Assembly: GCA_030636285.1 (NCBI GenBank)
Contig: DAOVXE010000022.1
Location: 1-8,820, forward strand
Reading direction: 5' to 3'
Length of the DNA stretch: 8,820 nt
Source: Candidatus Falkowiibacteriota bacterium
GTDB taxonomy: Bacteria; Patescibacteria; ABY1; BM507; UBA12075
This document shows positions 1-6,746 of this stretch, piece after piece. Every line of letters starts with the position of its first letter. Position 1 is the first letter of the stretch. Both the position numbers and the translations under genes were made by a program. Below the pieces are notes generated by a model. The model saw only the letters and a program-made list of their open reading frames with translations. It did no database searches and was not told where the DNA came from.

Positions 1-1
1 A

Positions 2-1528
2 AATACTAAAATGAAAGACATGCAGGAATATGCACAAAGTCTTGGGTTGAGAAATGAGGATGACAAAAATAATGACAAACCATACTATTCACTTCAACAT
101 TGGTATCCAAGAATTTGGGATGATTGGGCAAGAAATCATGACGGCGCAACACCAGTTGAATATTCATCAAGCAAAGAGGGCGTAGATATTGACGAGGCAA
201 AGGGGAATGTGAACATTAGTCGTCCTTTAGTTCCCGATTTTATTTTTAAATATACATTCAGAAAATTTATATGTGCGAATGTAATTAATACTAGTATTTA
301 TCGAGATGAAGAGTTGTTTGCTCAAGCATTCCCAGTAGACGCCGGGAAAAATGTGCTTAAGACTATTTCAGAGTTTGGCAGTTGGAAAAATGAGTGGAGG
401 ATTAGTAATAGAGGGATAGTTAAATTAATAGATTCTTATCATTCATTGCGATGGAAACTTCCAAAAGCGCAAGATGTTTTTTTCTCATGGCTAAAAGATT
501 TGGGATGGGAGCCAACATTGTCAACGCCTGGGAAAATTGCAAATAAAATGTATAAACAGCTTGAAGGTTGGGTGTATGTATTAAGAAACAAGGGTCTAAT
601 TGATTTTTTTGAACAAATAAATAGAGATAAATATAAAAATAAAGGAATGCCCGTGGGCGAAGTCATGAGCAAAATTAATAAATTGAAGGCTGGAGATAAT
701 ATATTAAAAAGATTAATGGAGATTAATGTATTTAAGTTGGGTATTACTGCTCAATGTCCAGAGTGTAGTAAAAAATCTTGGCACAATTTAGATAGTCTTA
801 AGGAAAAAATTACATGTTCTAAGTGCCTTGAGGAGTTTGTTTCAATTGGAAATATTGAACAAAGCCAATGGGCATATAAGACAACGGGCCCCTTTAGTAT
901 CCCGGGATATGCTGATGGTAGTTATAGCGTGCTACTGTCATTGAATCTAATTATGAATGATATTCACAGTCATAATTTTTTAACAACGCCGGTATTTAGT
1001 TTCAATGCTAAAAAGAATAATATTGAGATTGAGGCAGATTTTGCTATTTTGTACAAAGATAGCGGAATCAAGGGCGAAAATAACGGTGTTATATTTGGAG
1101 AATGCAAAACATTTGGCAATTTTGAAAAAAAAGATTTTGAACGTATGAAAATTATAGCAGAAAATTTTCCTGGAGCAATATTGTTATTTAGTACACTAAA
1201 AAATAAGCTGACCACTAAAGAAAAAAAACAAATTACAAAAATCGCCCAAAAAGGGAGAAAATACTGGAAAAATGATTTACCAATTAACCCTGTAATGATT
1301 CTAACTGGTAATGAAATATTTAATCAATTTGGACCTCCTACTTGCTGGAACGAATTATCTAAGGAGAAAAGAGATTATGATTTTTATAGTATCGTTGAAC
1401 TGTGTAATCAAACGCAAAGAATATATCTTGATTTGCCAAGATGGGAAGAAGATTGGCACAAAGAATGGGAAAAACGGAGAAATGAAAGAAATATTAAAAA
1501 AAGACAACAAAATAACATAAAAAAATAA
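2..1528 (+). CDS. Zinc-ribbon / PD-(D/E)xK nuclease-like protein, 5' end outside the window
   Basis: Uncharacterised protein; residue numbers count from the first visible Met at 11. The frame is open to the window edge and nothing like a ribosome site precedes that ATG, so the true start is probably upstream and the protein longer than 505 residues. Two CxxC pairs (C249/C252 and C269/C272) form a zinc ribbon. Further on, IEIEADFAIL followed about 20 residues later by IFGECKTF gives the D343...E364-x-K366 pattern of PD-(D/E)xK nucleases, with E339 and E341 just before it. A predicted helix and a strand (FPGAILLFSTL) follow, as in that fold. The C-terminus (about 475-505) is very basic and rich in W, E and K, which could suit nucleic-acid binding. 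The nuclease assignment is inferred from the motif; the substrate is unknown. No terminator lies between it and the next gene, 49 bp downstream. A defence or DNA-processing role is a guess from fold and context. Confidence 0.75.
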   Translation, partial: NTKMKDMQEYAQSLGLRNEDDKNNDKPYYSLQHWYPRIWDDWARNHDGATPVEYSSSKEGVDIDEAKGNVNISRPLVPDFIFKYTFRKFICANVINTSIYRDEELFAQAFPVDAGKNVLKTISEFGSWKNEWRISNRGIVKLIDSYHSLRWKLPKAQDVFFSWLKDLGWEPTLSTPGKIANKMYKQLEGWVYVLRNKGLIDFFEQINRDKYKNKGMPVGEVMSKINKLKAGDNILKRLMEINVFKLGITAQCPECSKKSWHNLDSLKEKITCSKCLEEFVSIGNIEQSQWAYKTTGPFSIPGYADGSYSVLLSLNLIMNDIHSHNFLTTPVFSFNAKKNNIEIEADFAILYKDSGIKGENNGVIFGECKTFGNFEKKDFERMKIIAENFPGAILLFSTLKNKLTTKEKKQITKIAQKGRKYWKNDLPINPVMILTGNEIFNQFGPPTCWNELSKEKRDYDFYSIVELCNQTQRIYLDLPRWEEDWHKEWEKRRNERNIKKRQQNNIKK

Positions 1529-1577
1529 GAGCTACTGCCAAACGATTATTATGTTTAAGAAAAAATAAAAATAAACA

Positions 1578-2012
1578 ATGAATAAAAAAATCACAACAAT
1601 TTTTTGGCTGTTAGTATTGAATTTTATCATTATTCCGTGTCAGATGTTTATACTTCCAGTACGAGGATTACTACAGGGTTCGGAGTTGTTTTTGGTGCCG
1701 TTTATAACTTTTTTTCTTTTAGGTTTAGTTTTATTGATTTTGACTTTAAAAAGCGAAATAAAACAGCCGTTAAAAAAATATTTGTTGTTAACCAGCGTTT
1801 CTGCTGTCGGAGTTTTAGTGTTTGTATTTTTGCATAACGCGTTTTACGCTTTGGGAGTTGTGGCGGAAAATATTAAAATATTAAAGATATTAGCCGAAGC
1901 GTTTCATGTCATCTTTTTCTTTATAGCAATAATTATCGCCCCGATCGGATTTTTAGTGGGAGTGATTGGGAGCATTAAATATATAACCAAACTAAACCAA
2001 ACAAATGAATAA
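1578..2012 (+). CDS. Small four-helix membrane protein, unknown function
   Basis: A 144-residue protein I do not recognise. Four strongly hydrophobic segments are visible at about residues 7-27, 37-57, 68-92 and 108-134, so it should be an inner-membrane protein with short loops and a polar C-terminal tail. It has no cleavable signal peptide and no recognisable catalytic motif. The start ATG follows an A-rich stretch with no Shine-Dalgarno, like most genes here. Its last 8 bases overlap the start of the next gene, and both products begin MNKKI, so the two are very likely translated as a coupled pair and may act together in the membrane. No promoter of its own is clear in the 49 bp before it. 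Confidence 0.75.
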   Translation: MNKKITTIFWLLVLNFIIIPCQMFILPVRGLLQGSELFLVPFITFFLLGLVLLILTLKSEIKQPLKKYLLLTSVSAVGVLVFVFLHNAFYALGVVAENIKILKILAEAFHVIFFFIAIIIAPIGFLVGVIGSIKYITKLNQTNE

Positions 2013-3522
2013 AAAAATATATTTAACATCTTTAAAATTATCAGCGTTGCATGCTTTATTTTTCAGTACAGCAATCGGGATTTATTATTTATCAGTTAAT
2101 GTAATTTTAAACGCGGAAAAGCTGTTTGATGTTTTGTTGATTACAATATTTTTCAAGTTAGCCATTCTTATTGTTTCTTTTATCTTTGCTGTAAAAATTA
2201 TAAAAAAGAAAAACAATGAATTATTTATTAATCAACATCGGCTGATATTGCTTTTTTATGCGGTTAATATTCTTTTTTCTCTATTGCTTGTTTTAATTTT
2301 TTTGATAATTTTTAAAGACGTGCACGTAGGTTCTTTTTTATTAGGCAGTAGCCTATTATTGACGTATGTATATTATTATTTTTCCCGGCTGGTCTATTAT
2401 CTGGCTTTTTACGGCAAATTGCACAAGACGATAGCGGTTTTCACTATTCTTCTGGCAACCGGATATCTATTGCTTTTAATTTTGCCGATTGTTAATTACA
2501 ATAAGGTTTACAAAGAAACGCAAGTAAAGGCGGATTTTACATATTTTCATTCCGTGGATTTGAGCGAGATTGCAGGGGAACGTGAACTGATTGATCGGAA
2601 TTCGGCTAAGGATATGGTTGAATTGATTAACATGTTAGAGACAGACGAAGAGATAAAAGATGAGGATGAAGAGTTGTCATATATTTGGCCGACCGATCAG
2701 GAACTAGCCTTGCTCGGACGTATAGCGAACAGCGCTTATCTGGGATTTTCCCGGGAATATCTGCCGGAGAAATTATATCAAACCGGTGATAAACTGGTAG
2801 TGCCGTTAAACGGCCTTAGGTCTTTCAGCCGCGGAGCGGTTAAGCTGGCGAAAAGCGAAGCTGAGCTTGGCCATGTTGAAAAAGCGCAAGCGGTGTTGAA
2901 CGATCTTCTTTATACCGGCAACCAGATGATAAGCGCCAAGGACGGAATCTTAATTGGCCGGCTGGTTGGACAGGCGATGATGGAAGCGGTCTTGGGAGGA
3001 GTGACAGAAATTTACGGCGAGGGGAGTCGGCAAGCTGAATTGGCGAAGGGTGTCCATGATGAGCTCAATGCCATGCGCGATGGCAGTCGTTTGCTCAGGA
3101 CATACGCCACGCACATGAATAATGAAATGATCCCGACGGCCGAGTCCGCAGCCGCTTTTTTCAAGCATTTGGAAGCGCAAAAAGACAATATCAGCGGTGA
3201 CATGGACAGACAAATTGCAGGGGGCATATTCCCGCTTTATTATGGTTTTGACCCGTTACATTTTAACGACGTTCAGCACTTGAAAAAAATGGAAAAATTA
3301 ACCGTATCGCTTTTGGCCGCGCCAATCCTGGCGCTGTTTGAGCTCAATATCGGCAAGGATTTGATGATATATCGGGAAGCCCGGAAGCTTTCAAGGGAGC
3401 CCGGCCACGAATTTTTAGACTTCTTTTTTAAAACTTCTTTTTCAGATTTTATGAAGAGACGAGATGAAAATCATAAAAAGGCGATGGAAATTACTTTGTA
3501 TGAATTTTTTAAAACCAAGTAA
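2005..3522 (+). CDS. Membrane protein with five N-terminal helices and a large helical soluble domain
   Basis: A 505-residue protein with no family I can name. Membrane helices are visible at about 10-32, 42-67, 79-103, 109-130 and 142-164. The rest (165-505) is soluble, beginning with a polar linker and a very acidic run around 212-224 (ETDEEIKDEDEE). From about 265 to 370 the chain looks like repeated amphipathic helices (GAVKLAKSEAELGHVEKAQAVLNDLL, then ILIGRLVGQAMMEAVLGGV). This recalls helical-repeat domains of some uncharacterised membrane or lipid-anchored bacterial proteins, a resemblance only. One moderately hydrophobic stretch near 431-447 is probably a buried helix. It overlaps the previous gene by 8 bp. 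The DNA of the soluble domain (about 2550-3420) is clearly richer in G+C than that of the membrane part, which may mark a fusion or simply the different amino-acid content. Confidence 0.8.
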   Translation: MNKKIYLTSLKLSALHALFFSTAIGIYYLSVNVILNAEKLFDVLLITIFFKLAILIVSFIFAVKIIKKKNNELFINQHRLILLFYAVNILFSLLLVLIFLIIFKDVHVGSFLLGSSLLLTYVYYYFSRLVYYLAFYGKLHKTIAVFTILLATGYLLLLILPIVNYNKVYKETQVKADFTYFHSVDLSEIAGERELIDRNSAKDMVELINMLETDEEIKDEDEELSYIWPTDQELALLGRIANSAYLGFSREYLPEKLYQTGDKLVVPLNGLRSFSRGAVKLAKSEAELGHVEKAQAVLNDLLYTGNQMISAKDGILIGRLVGQAMMEAVLGGVTEIYGEGSRQAELAKGVHDELNAMRDGSRLLRTYATHMNNEMIPTAESAAAFFKHLEAQKDNISGDMDRQIAGGIFPLYYGFDPLHFNDVQHLKKMEKLTVSLLAAPILALFELNIGKDLMIYREARKLSREPGHEFLDFFFKTSFSDFMKRRDENHKKAMEITLYEFFKTK

Positions 3523-3594
3523 AAATAAAAAATCCGAATTCATTTCAGCCAAAATTTTTAGATATCAATAAAATTTAATCTAACAAAATAAACC

Positions 3595-3819
3595 ATGAAT
3601 CAAACAATAATCAAAAATGCATCTAAAAATTTTCCCAATATCGCTTCATGGATAGAGGATGCGACAATTGAGATAACCCATGAATATGGCAACGGTATAG
3701 TAGTCAGAGCCATTGACGAGGGCGGGACAGTGTTTGAAAACGAAAACTGCCATGATTTTAATGATGCCATGCATGCCCTGGATGAAGGTATTAAAAAATG
3801 GTATAACAAGAATATGTAA
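3595..3819 (+). CDS. 74-residue conserved-looking small protein
   Basis: Not firmly recognised. The sequence suggests a compact beta-beta-beta-alpha fold: strands around IEITHEYGNGIVVRAIDEGG and TVFENEN, then a helix DFNDAMHALDEGIKKWYNK. I recall other short hypothetical proteins with a similar 'VRAxDEGGxVxE ... ALxxLxxGIxxW' pattern, but cannot name a family. There is no signal peptide, membrane helix or cysteine pair. The stop codon is separated by only 2 bp from the next ATG, so the two genes are almost certainly co-transcribed and translationally coupled. The 72-bp gap upstream is A/T-rich and shows no convincing terminator or promoter. Confidence 0.65.
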   Translation: MNQTIIKNASKNFPNIASWIEDATIEITHEYGNGIVVRAIDEGGTVFENENCHDFNDAMHALDEGIKKWYNKNM

Positions 3820-3821
3820 TT

Positions 3822-4235
3822 ATGACAAAAAAACAGACTTGGGTTTATAGCCCCAAAAAAGAATATAACAAAGTATCAGAAAACGCAAAACGAGAAATCA
3901 AAAAAATTTGCGATGATTTTATTGAACATAAATTGAGGCCAAAATATTTTAAGTCGCCACAAAGAGAAAAAAGAGAATTGCTTAATATCTATTCAAAATG
4001 GCATAGAAATTTTATATATTTTATCGCTGTGATTAAGGATGATGATCCTAATGCTATTTCATCTCAATATGAAGATAAATTCGCCCGCCTTGAATATAGG
4101 AACAAAGACAGGTTTTTACTGGCTTATTTCAGGCATACAGGGGAGTGGTTTGAGCTTACTTACGGTCAGGGAATGACTTTAAAAGATTGCCTTGAGCAAA
4201 TAGAGGATATGCTACATTTTGATATCATCTATTAG
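3822..4235 (+). CDS. 137-residue conserved uncharacterised protein (FARLEY / RHTGEW motifs)
   Basis: A cytosolic protein whose second half carries a dense block of what look like conserved residues: a WHRNFIYF strand, PNAIS (76-80), FARLEY (87-92), then RHTGEW (104-109) and a C-terminal helix TLKDCLEQIEDML. I believe the same block recurs in short hypothetical proteins of several bacterial phyla, but I know no function for it and offer no name. The N-terminal 50 residues are strongly basic (KKEYNKVSENAKREIKK, PQREKRE), which could suit binding to nucleic acid or an acidic partner. It follows the 74-residue gene after 2 bp and is probably in one operon with it and with the cysteine-rich gene downstream. 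Confidence 0.7.
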   Translation: MTKKQTWVYSPKKEYNKVSENAKREIKKICDDFIEHKLRPKYFKSPQREKRELLNIYSKWHRNFIYFIAVIKDDDPNAISSQYEDKFARLEYRNKDRFLLAYFRHTGEWFELTYGQGMTLKDCLEQIEDMLHFDIIY

Positions 4236-4272
4236 GCTTTAGAAAAATTTTATCACCCGATAAAGACGCACT

Positions 4273-4560
4273 ATGAAAAAAATAACCAAGGAACAATTGA
4301 AATATATTTACGGCGCGAGGTGGGATTTTTTTACCAAAAAAATTGTCAACAATTGTCATTGTCGTTGCGCCAGCCGTGGTTATAGCGCAAAAATTATTGA
4401 TTATTATATTTTTCTAGACGATTTAAATGATGTTTTGCTTAAAGGTAAATGCGCTCAATGTGGCGGACCGGTTAATCGTTATCTGGAAATCGGGGAAGTG
4501 GAAGAATATGCGGAAAGAATTCAAGATGTAAAAATGAGCTTAAAAAAATATCAAAGTTGA
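4273..4560 (+). CDS. 95-residue cysteine-rich, probable zinc-binding protein
   Basis: The product has a tight C28-x-C30-x-C32 cluster and a C60-x-x-C63-G-G knuckle about 28 residues later, which together could hold one zinc ion. Between them lies a strand-rich segment (IIDYYIFLDDLNDVLLKG), and after the knuckle comes PVNRYLEIGEVEEY, a likely strand and helix. This looks like a small zinc-ribbon protein that binds nucleic acid or protein, but the role is unknown. A 6-bp dyad, TTTATC / GATAAA with a 4-nt loop, sits at 4249-4264, eight bases before the ATG, and might influence initiation. The TGA stop overlaps the -35 element of the next gene's promoter. A GxCAxCGG knuckle of the same type recurs in the small ORF at 6997-7212. 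Confidence 0.7.
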   Translation: MKKITKEQLKYIYGARWDFFTKKIVNNCHCRCASRGYSAKIIDYYIFLDDLNDVLLKGKCAQCGGPVNRYLEIGEVEEYAERIQDVKMSLKKYQS

Positions 4561-4584
4561 ATAATAATGACACTGTGATATAGT
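4557..4584 (+). promoter_or_regulatory. Sigma-70-type promoter with extended -10 for the AlbA_2 gene
   Basis: TTGAAT (4557-4562), 16-bp spacer, TATAGT (4579-4584), with TGA directly before the -10 making a TGn extended -10. Transcription would begin near 4591, leaving an 18-nt leader before the ATG at 4609. The -35 overlaps the stop codon of the preceding gene. The -10 and the bases after it (TATAGTAATAATAGA) match those of the promoter at 8173-8200 almost exactly. Confidence 0.6.
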
Positions 4585-4608
4585 AATAATAGAATTTTTA
4601 TTAAAATT

Positions 4609-6021
4609 ATGACCAAATTAGAAATAACAAAATTAATCAAAAAATCGGAATCCGAAACTTTTGAGAAAAAGCCGTCTTTGTCGGATATAGGCAGAATCAC
4701 GGAAGTTGTCTGTTCTTTGGCTAACCACAAAGGCGGACAGGTTTTAATTGGAGTGAGCGACAATGGCAGAGTCGTGGGTATTGATATTGGCAAAAATACA
4801 ATTGAAAGATTAACAGATATAATCGTTGACAATACCGAGCCGAAAGTTTATCCGGAAATCTCAACGCTTAAATCAGGTAAAAACAACCTAATCCTGATCG
4901 TAGTCAAGCCAAGTGAACAAAAACCGCACACCGCTTATGGGCGACCGTTTAAAAGAGTGGGCAAAAATACCAAGCTGATGGCGCAGAGTGAATATAAAAG
5001 ATTGCTACTGGAGCAGAGCAAGGATAAATTTCAGTTTGATGCCATGGAATGTCCGGGAGCCGCTTTTGCCGATATTGACGCAAAAAAAGTAAAAGAGTTT
5101 TTAATGAGAGCTAAGGAAGAAAGAAGGCTGAAAATAAATCCTAATATAAATGTTAAAGAAGCATTGATTAAACTGAAATTATTAAAGAACAACCAACTAA
5201 CCAACGCGGCCATCTTGATGTTCGGCAAAGAGCCGCAGGAGTTTGTGCTTCAGTCAGAGGTAAGGTGTGCTAAATTTAAGGGGACATTGGCAGTGAAACC
5301 ATTTATTGATATGAAAGTAATTGAAGGTACCATGGATGAGCAGATTGATTTAGTGGAGAAATTTATTATGAATAATATTAAAAAGAGCGCTTGGGTTGTG
5401 CCGGGACAGATGAAAAGAGAAGAAAAATGGGAGTATCCTTTGGGCGCGCTTCGGGAGGCTGTCATTAATGCGATTTGTCATAGAGATTACAGCTCAACTT
5501 CAAACGTACAAGTCAGAATACTGGATGACCGGATTGAAATATGGAACCCGGGGAATTTGCCCGAAGGATGGACAGTGGAAACACTAAAGAAAAAGCATGA
5601 ATCAAAACCGAAAAATCCGTTAATCGCCAAGCTGTTTTTTATGATAAAAAATATTGAACGATGGGGTACCGGCATAGATGATATGATTCGGGAAACAGTC
5701 GGACATGGTTTGCCGGAGCCAGAGTTTGAAGATACTAAAACGAGCATAATTGTTACATTTAGAAAATATACACTTAGCGGAGACGATTTAATCGGATTAA
5801 ACGAAAGGCAAAAAAAGGCAATCCATTATTTAGTCAGGCATGGGAAAATAACAAGTAAAAAATATATTATACTAACAGATGTTGGTGAAAGGACGGCAAG
5901 GAATGATTTATCGCTGATGGTAAACATGGGATTATTGCAAAAGAAAGGCAAGACTCAGGGAGTGTATTATATCATTCGGCAATCATTCGGCAACATTCGG
6001 CAGGGAAAAGATGAAAAATAA
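4609..6021 (+). CDS. AlbA_2 (Schlafen-like) + GHKL ATPase-like + winged-helix DNA-binding regulator
   Basis: A 470-residue protein of the widespread 'putative DNA-binding / RecG-like ATP-binding' regulator type. The AlbA_2 domain spans about 12-130: the ExK (E19-x-K21) is followed by VVCSLANHKGGQVLIGV (34-49) and the RVGKNT motif (116-121). A linker-helical region follows. The GHKL ATPase-like domain covers about 277-385, with LREAVINAICHRDY (281-294) as the N-box (E283, N287), the DDRIEIWNPG turn (306-315), NPLIA (336-340) and RWGTGI (351-356). A winged helix (about 396-456, NERQKKAIHYLV ... ERTARNDLSLMVNMGLL) closes it. Members act as transcriptional regulators or in phage-related defence and are common on mobile elements; the target here is unknown. 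A promoter lies just upstream. The C-terminal tail is coded by a short tandem repeat. It converges on the RadC-like gene with a 13-bp gap and no terminator between them. Confidence 0.93.
   Translation: MTKLEITKLIKKSESETFEKKPSLSDIGRITEVVCSLANHKGGQVLIGVSDNGRVVGIDIGKNTIERLTDIIVDNTEPKVYPEISTLKSGKNNLILIVVKPSEQKPHTAYGRPFKRVGKNTKLMAQSEYKRLLLEQSKDKFQFDAMECPGAAFADIDAKKVKEFLMRAKEERRLKINPNINVKEALIKLKLLKNNQLTNAAILMFGKEPQEFVLQSEVRCAKFKGTLAVKPFIDMKVIEGTMDEQIDLVEKFIMNNIKKSAWVVPGQMKREEKWEYPLGALREAVINAICHRDYSSTSNVQVRILDDRIEIWNPGNLPEGWTVETLKKKHESKPKNPLIAKLFFMIKNIERWGTGIDDMIRETVGHGLPEPEFEDTKTSIIVTFRKYTLSGDDLIGLNERQKKAIHYLVRHGKITSKKYIILTDVGERTARNDLSLMVNMGLLQKKGKTQGVYYIIRQSFGNIRQGKDEK
5971..6002 (+). repeat. 11-bp tandem repeat at the end of the AlbA_2 gene
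   Basis: ATCATTCGGCA occurs at 5971-5981 and again at 5982-5992, followed by the one-base-shorter ACATTCGGCA at 5993-6002. Because 11 is not a multiple of three, the copies are read in different frames (IIRQ, SFGN, IRQ), so the tail sequence is a by-product of the repeat. It lies beyond the winged-helix domain and probably varies in length between relatives. Confidence 0.8.
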
Positions 6022-6034
6022 TAATTTAACTTTG

Positions 6035-6532
6035 CTACTTTTTTTTGTCATTAAACGAATAAAACCCATTTCCATTTTTGAATATCACATGATCCAAAAC
6101 TTCAATGCCGAGCAGTTGCCCGGCTTTTTTTAATCGCTTGGTTATTTCAATATCAGCTTCAGATGGGGAGATATCACCGCTTGGGTGGTTGTGAAGAATA
6201 ATAATTTCTGTTGAATTGTATTTTATGGCTGGCCGGAATACTTCCCGTGGATGGACAATGCTGGTAGTTAAAGTGCCGAGGCTTATAAGCTCGCATTTAG
6301 CTTTCTTTTTGACCGGGCTTAAATAAATCGCTATAAAGTGTTCTTTGTACGGATCAATAATTAATTTTTTGGCCATTTGAATAGCCCCAAAAGATGTAAT
6401 AAATTTAATTCCGGAAGAAACTAAAAAACCGTTCCAATTTTTTGGAACGGTTTTTTTAATTTGGCCGAACGAATATCGGTGCTTACCAAAACGTAAAAGT
6501 GAAGTGTCAGGTTTTTTTCTTTGAGTATTCAT
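6035..6532 (-). CDS. radC: Short RadC-like JAB/MPN (JAMM) domain protein
   Basis: A 165-residue protein, counted from the ATG at 6530-6532. Two TTG codons at 6542-6544 and 6539-6541 are alternatives but lie right against the only AGG-like site (6545-6547); the ATG, 12 nt downstream, is preferred. The JAMM metal signature is complete: E64, then H114-N-H116-P-S-G, S124 and D127, followed by the usual AGQLLGIEVLDHVIF. VHPREVFRPAI before it is also typical. The N-terminal helix-hairpin-helix region of full-length RadC (about 220-230 residues) is absent, as in the short RadC-like proteins of prophages and genomic islands. RadC's biochemical role is unsettled; its old link to DNA repair is doubtful, while its spread on mobile elements is well known. 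Codons 26-37 form a perfect terminator-like hairpin. It is convergent with the AlbA_2 gene and has its own promoter just upstream. Confidence 0.92.
   Translation of the reverse strand: MNTQRKKPDTSLLRFGKHRYSFGQIKKTVPKNWNGFLVSSGIKFITSFGAIQMAKKLIIDPYKEHFIAIYLSPVKKKAKCELISLGTLTTSIVHPREVFRPAIKYNSTEIIILHNHPSGDISPSEADIEITKRLKKAGQLLGIEVLDHVIFKNGNGFYSFNDKKK
6423..6457. terminator. Perfect 13-bp terminator-like hairpin inside the RadC-like gene
   Basis: The arms AAAAAACCGTTCC (6423-6435) and GGAACGGTTTTTT (6444-6456) pair perfectly around an 8-nt loop and continue into another T. Because the outer pairs are A/T, it would act as an intrinsic terminator in either direction. On the minus strand it falls in codons 26-37, before the conserved domain; on the plus strand it could stop readthrough from the AlbA_2 gene, 400 bp upstream. 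Neither use is proven. Confidence 0.7.
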
Positions 6533-6552
6533 ATCAATCAACAACCTATCAC

Positions 6553-6558
6553 ATTATA
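6553..6558 (-). promoter_or_regulatory. -10 element of the RadC-like gene promoter
   Basis: Reading the minus strand, a consensus TATAAT lies 20 bp upstream of the ATG, giving a very short leader of about 14 nt. No good -35 is visible at 16-18 bp, only T-rich sequence. The placement supports the ATG at 6532 as the start. Confidence 0.45.
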
Positions 6559-6614
6559 AAATATAAGCCAAGTAAAAAATAGCTTAAATTAAAGTAAAAA
6601 TCAGCAATCTTATA

Positions 6615-6643
6615 TTGACAGAGCAGACAAAGCGTGCTAAACT
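6615..6643 (+). promoter_or_regulatory. Strong sigma-70 promoter with overlapping dyad
   Basis: Consensus TTGACA (6615-6620), exact 17-bp spacer, TAAACT (6638-6643) preceded by TGC, so a TGn extended -10. A 7-bp inverted repeat AGAGCAG (6620-6626) / CTGCTCT (6642-6648) brackets the spacer and -10, a good position for a repressor operator. Transcription would start near 6650 and meet a terminator after about 75 nt. It is divergent from the RadC-like gene. Confidence 0.65.
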
Positions 6644-6649
6644 GCTCTA

Positions 6650-6734
6650 TCGATCAATAAAATGTATATAAAAATTTATAACAAATCAAATAATTCTAAT
6701 AAGGCCCTCCTCGGAGGGTCTTTTGTCTTTTTTA
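6650..6734 (+). ncRNA. Candidate short transcript between promoter and terminator
   Basis: This is the segment expected from the promoter at 6615 to the terminator at 6703-6734, about 75-85 nt. Apart from the terminator hairpin it is A/T-rich and unstructured. An ATG at 6662 opens a frame that runs into the terminator, so it might instead be a leader with a short peptide. There is no match to a known RNA family that I can recognise. Confidence 0.3.
6703..6734 (+). terminator. Intrinsic terminator
   Basis: GGCCCTC (6703-6709) pairs with GAGGGTC (6714-6720), a 7-bp G/C-rich stem including one G-U pair, around the tetraloop CTCG, followed by TTTTGTCTTTTTT. It has classic plus-strand terminator geometry. 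Confidence 0.8.
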
Positions 6735-6746
6735 AGGCGAAAAAAA

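Noticed and set aside
1311..1520. 69-codon ORF on the plus strand inside the nuclease-like gene.
   Set aside because: It is a shadow frame within a longer ORF that carries recognisable motifs.
1604..1837. 77-codon ORF overlapping the four-helix membrane gene.
   Set aside because: It is out of frame with a gene whose coupling to the next ORF is clear; its composition is what a +2 frame of hydrophobic codons gives.
2950..3227. Two minus-strand ORFs opposite the membrane gene's soluble domain.
   Set aside because: They are antisense shadows in a G+C-richer stretch, with no start context or recognisable domain.
4273..6021. Possible TGA-recoded fusion of the cysteine-rich gene with the AlbA_2 gene (genetic code 25), as the two are in the same frame with only TGA codons (4558 and 4576) between them.
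   Set aside because: Every other gene is intact under the standard code with no in-frame TGA, and glycine is coded normally. The interval is explained by an extended -10 promoter, TGATATAGT, that uses the second TGA.
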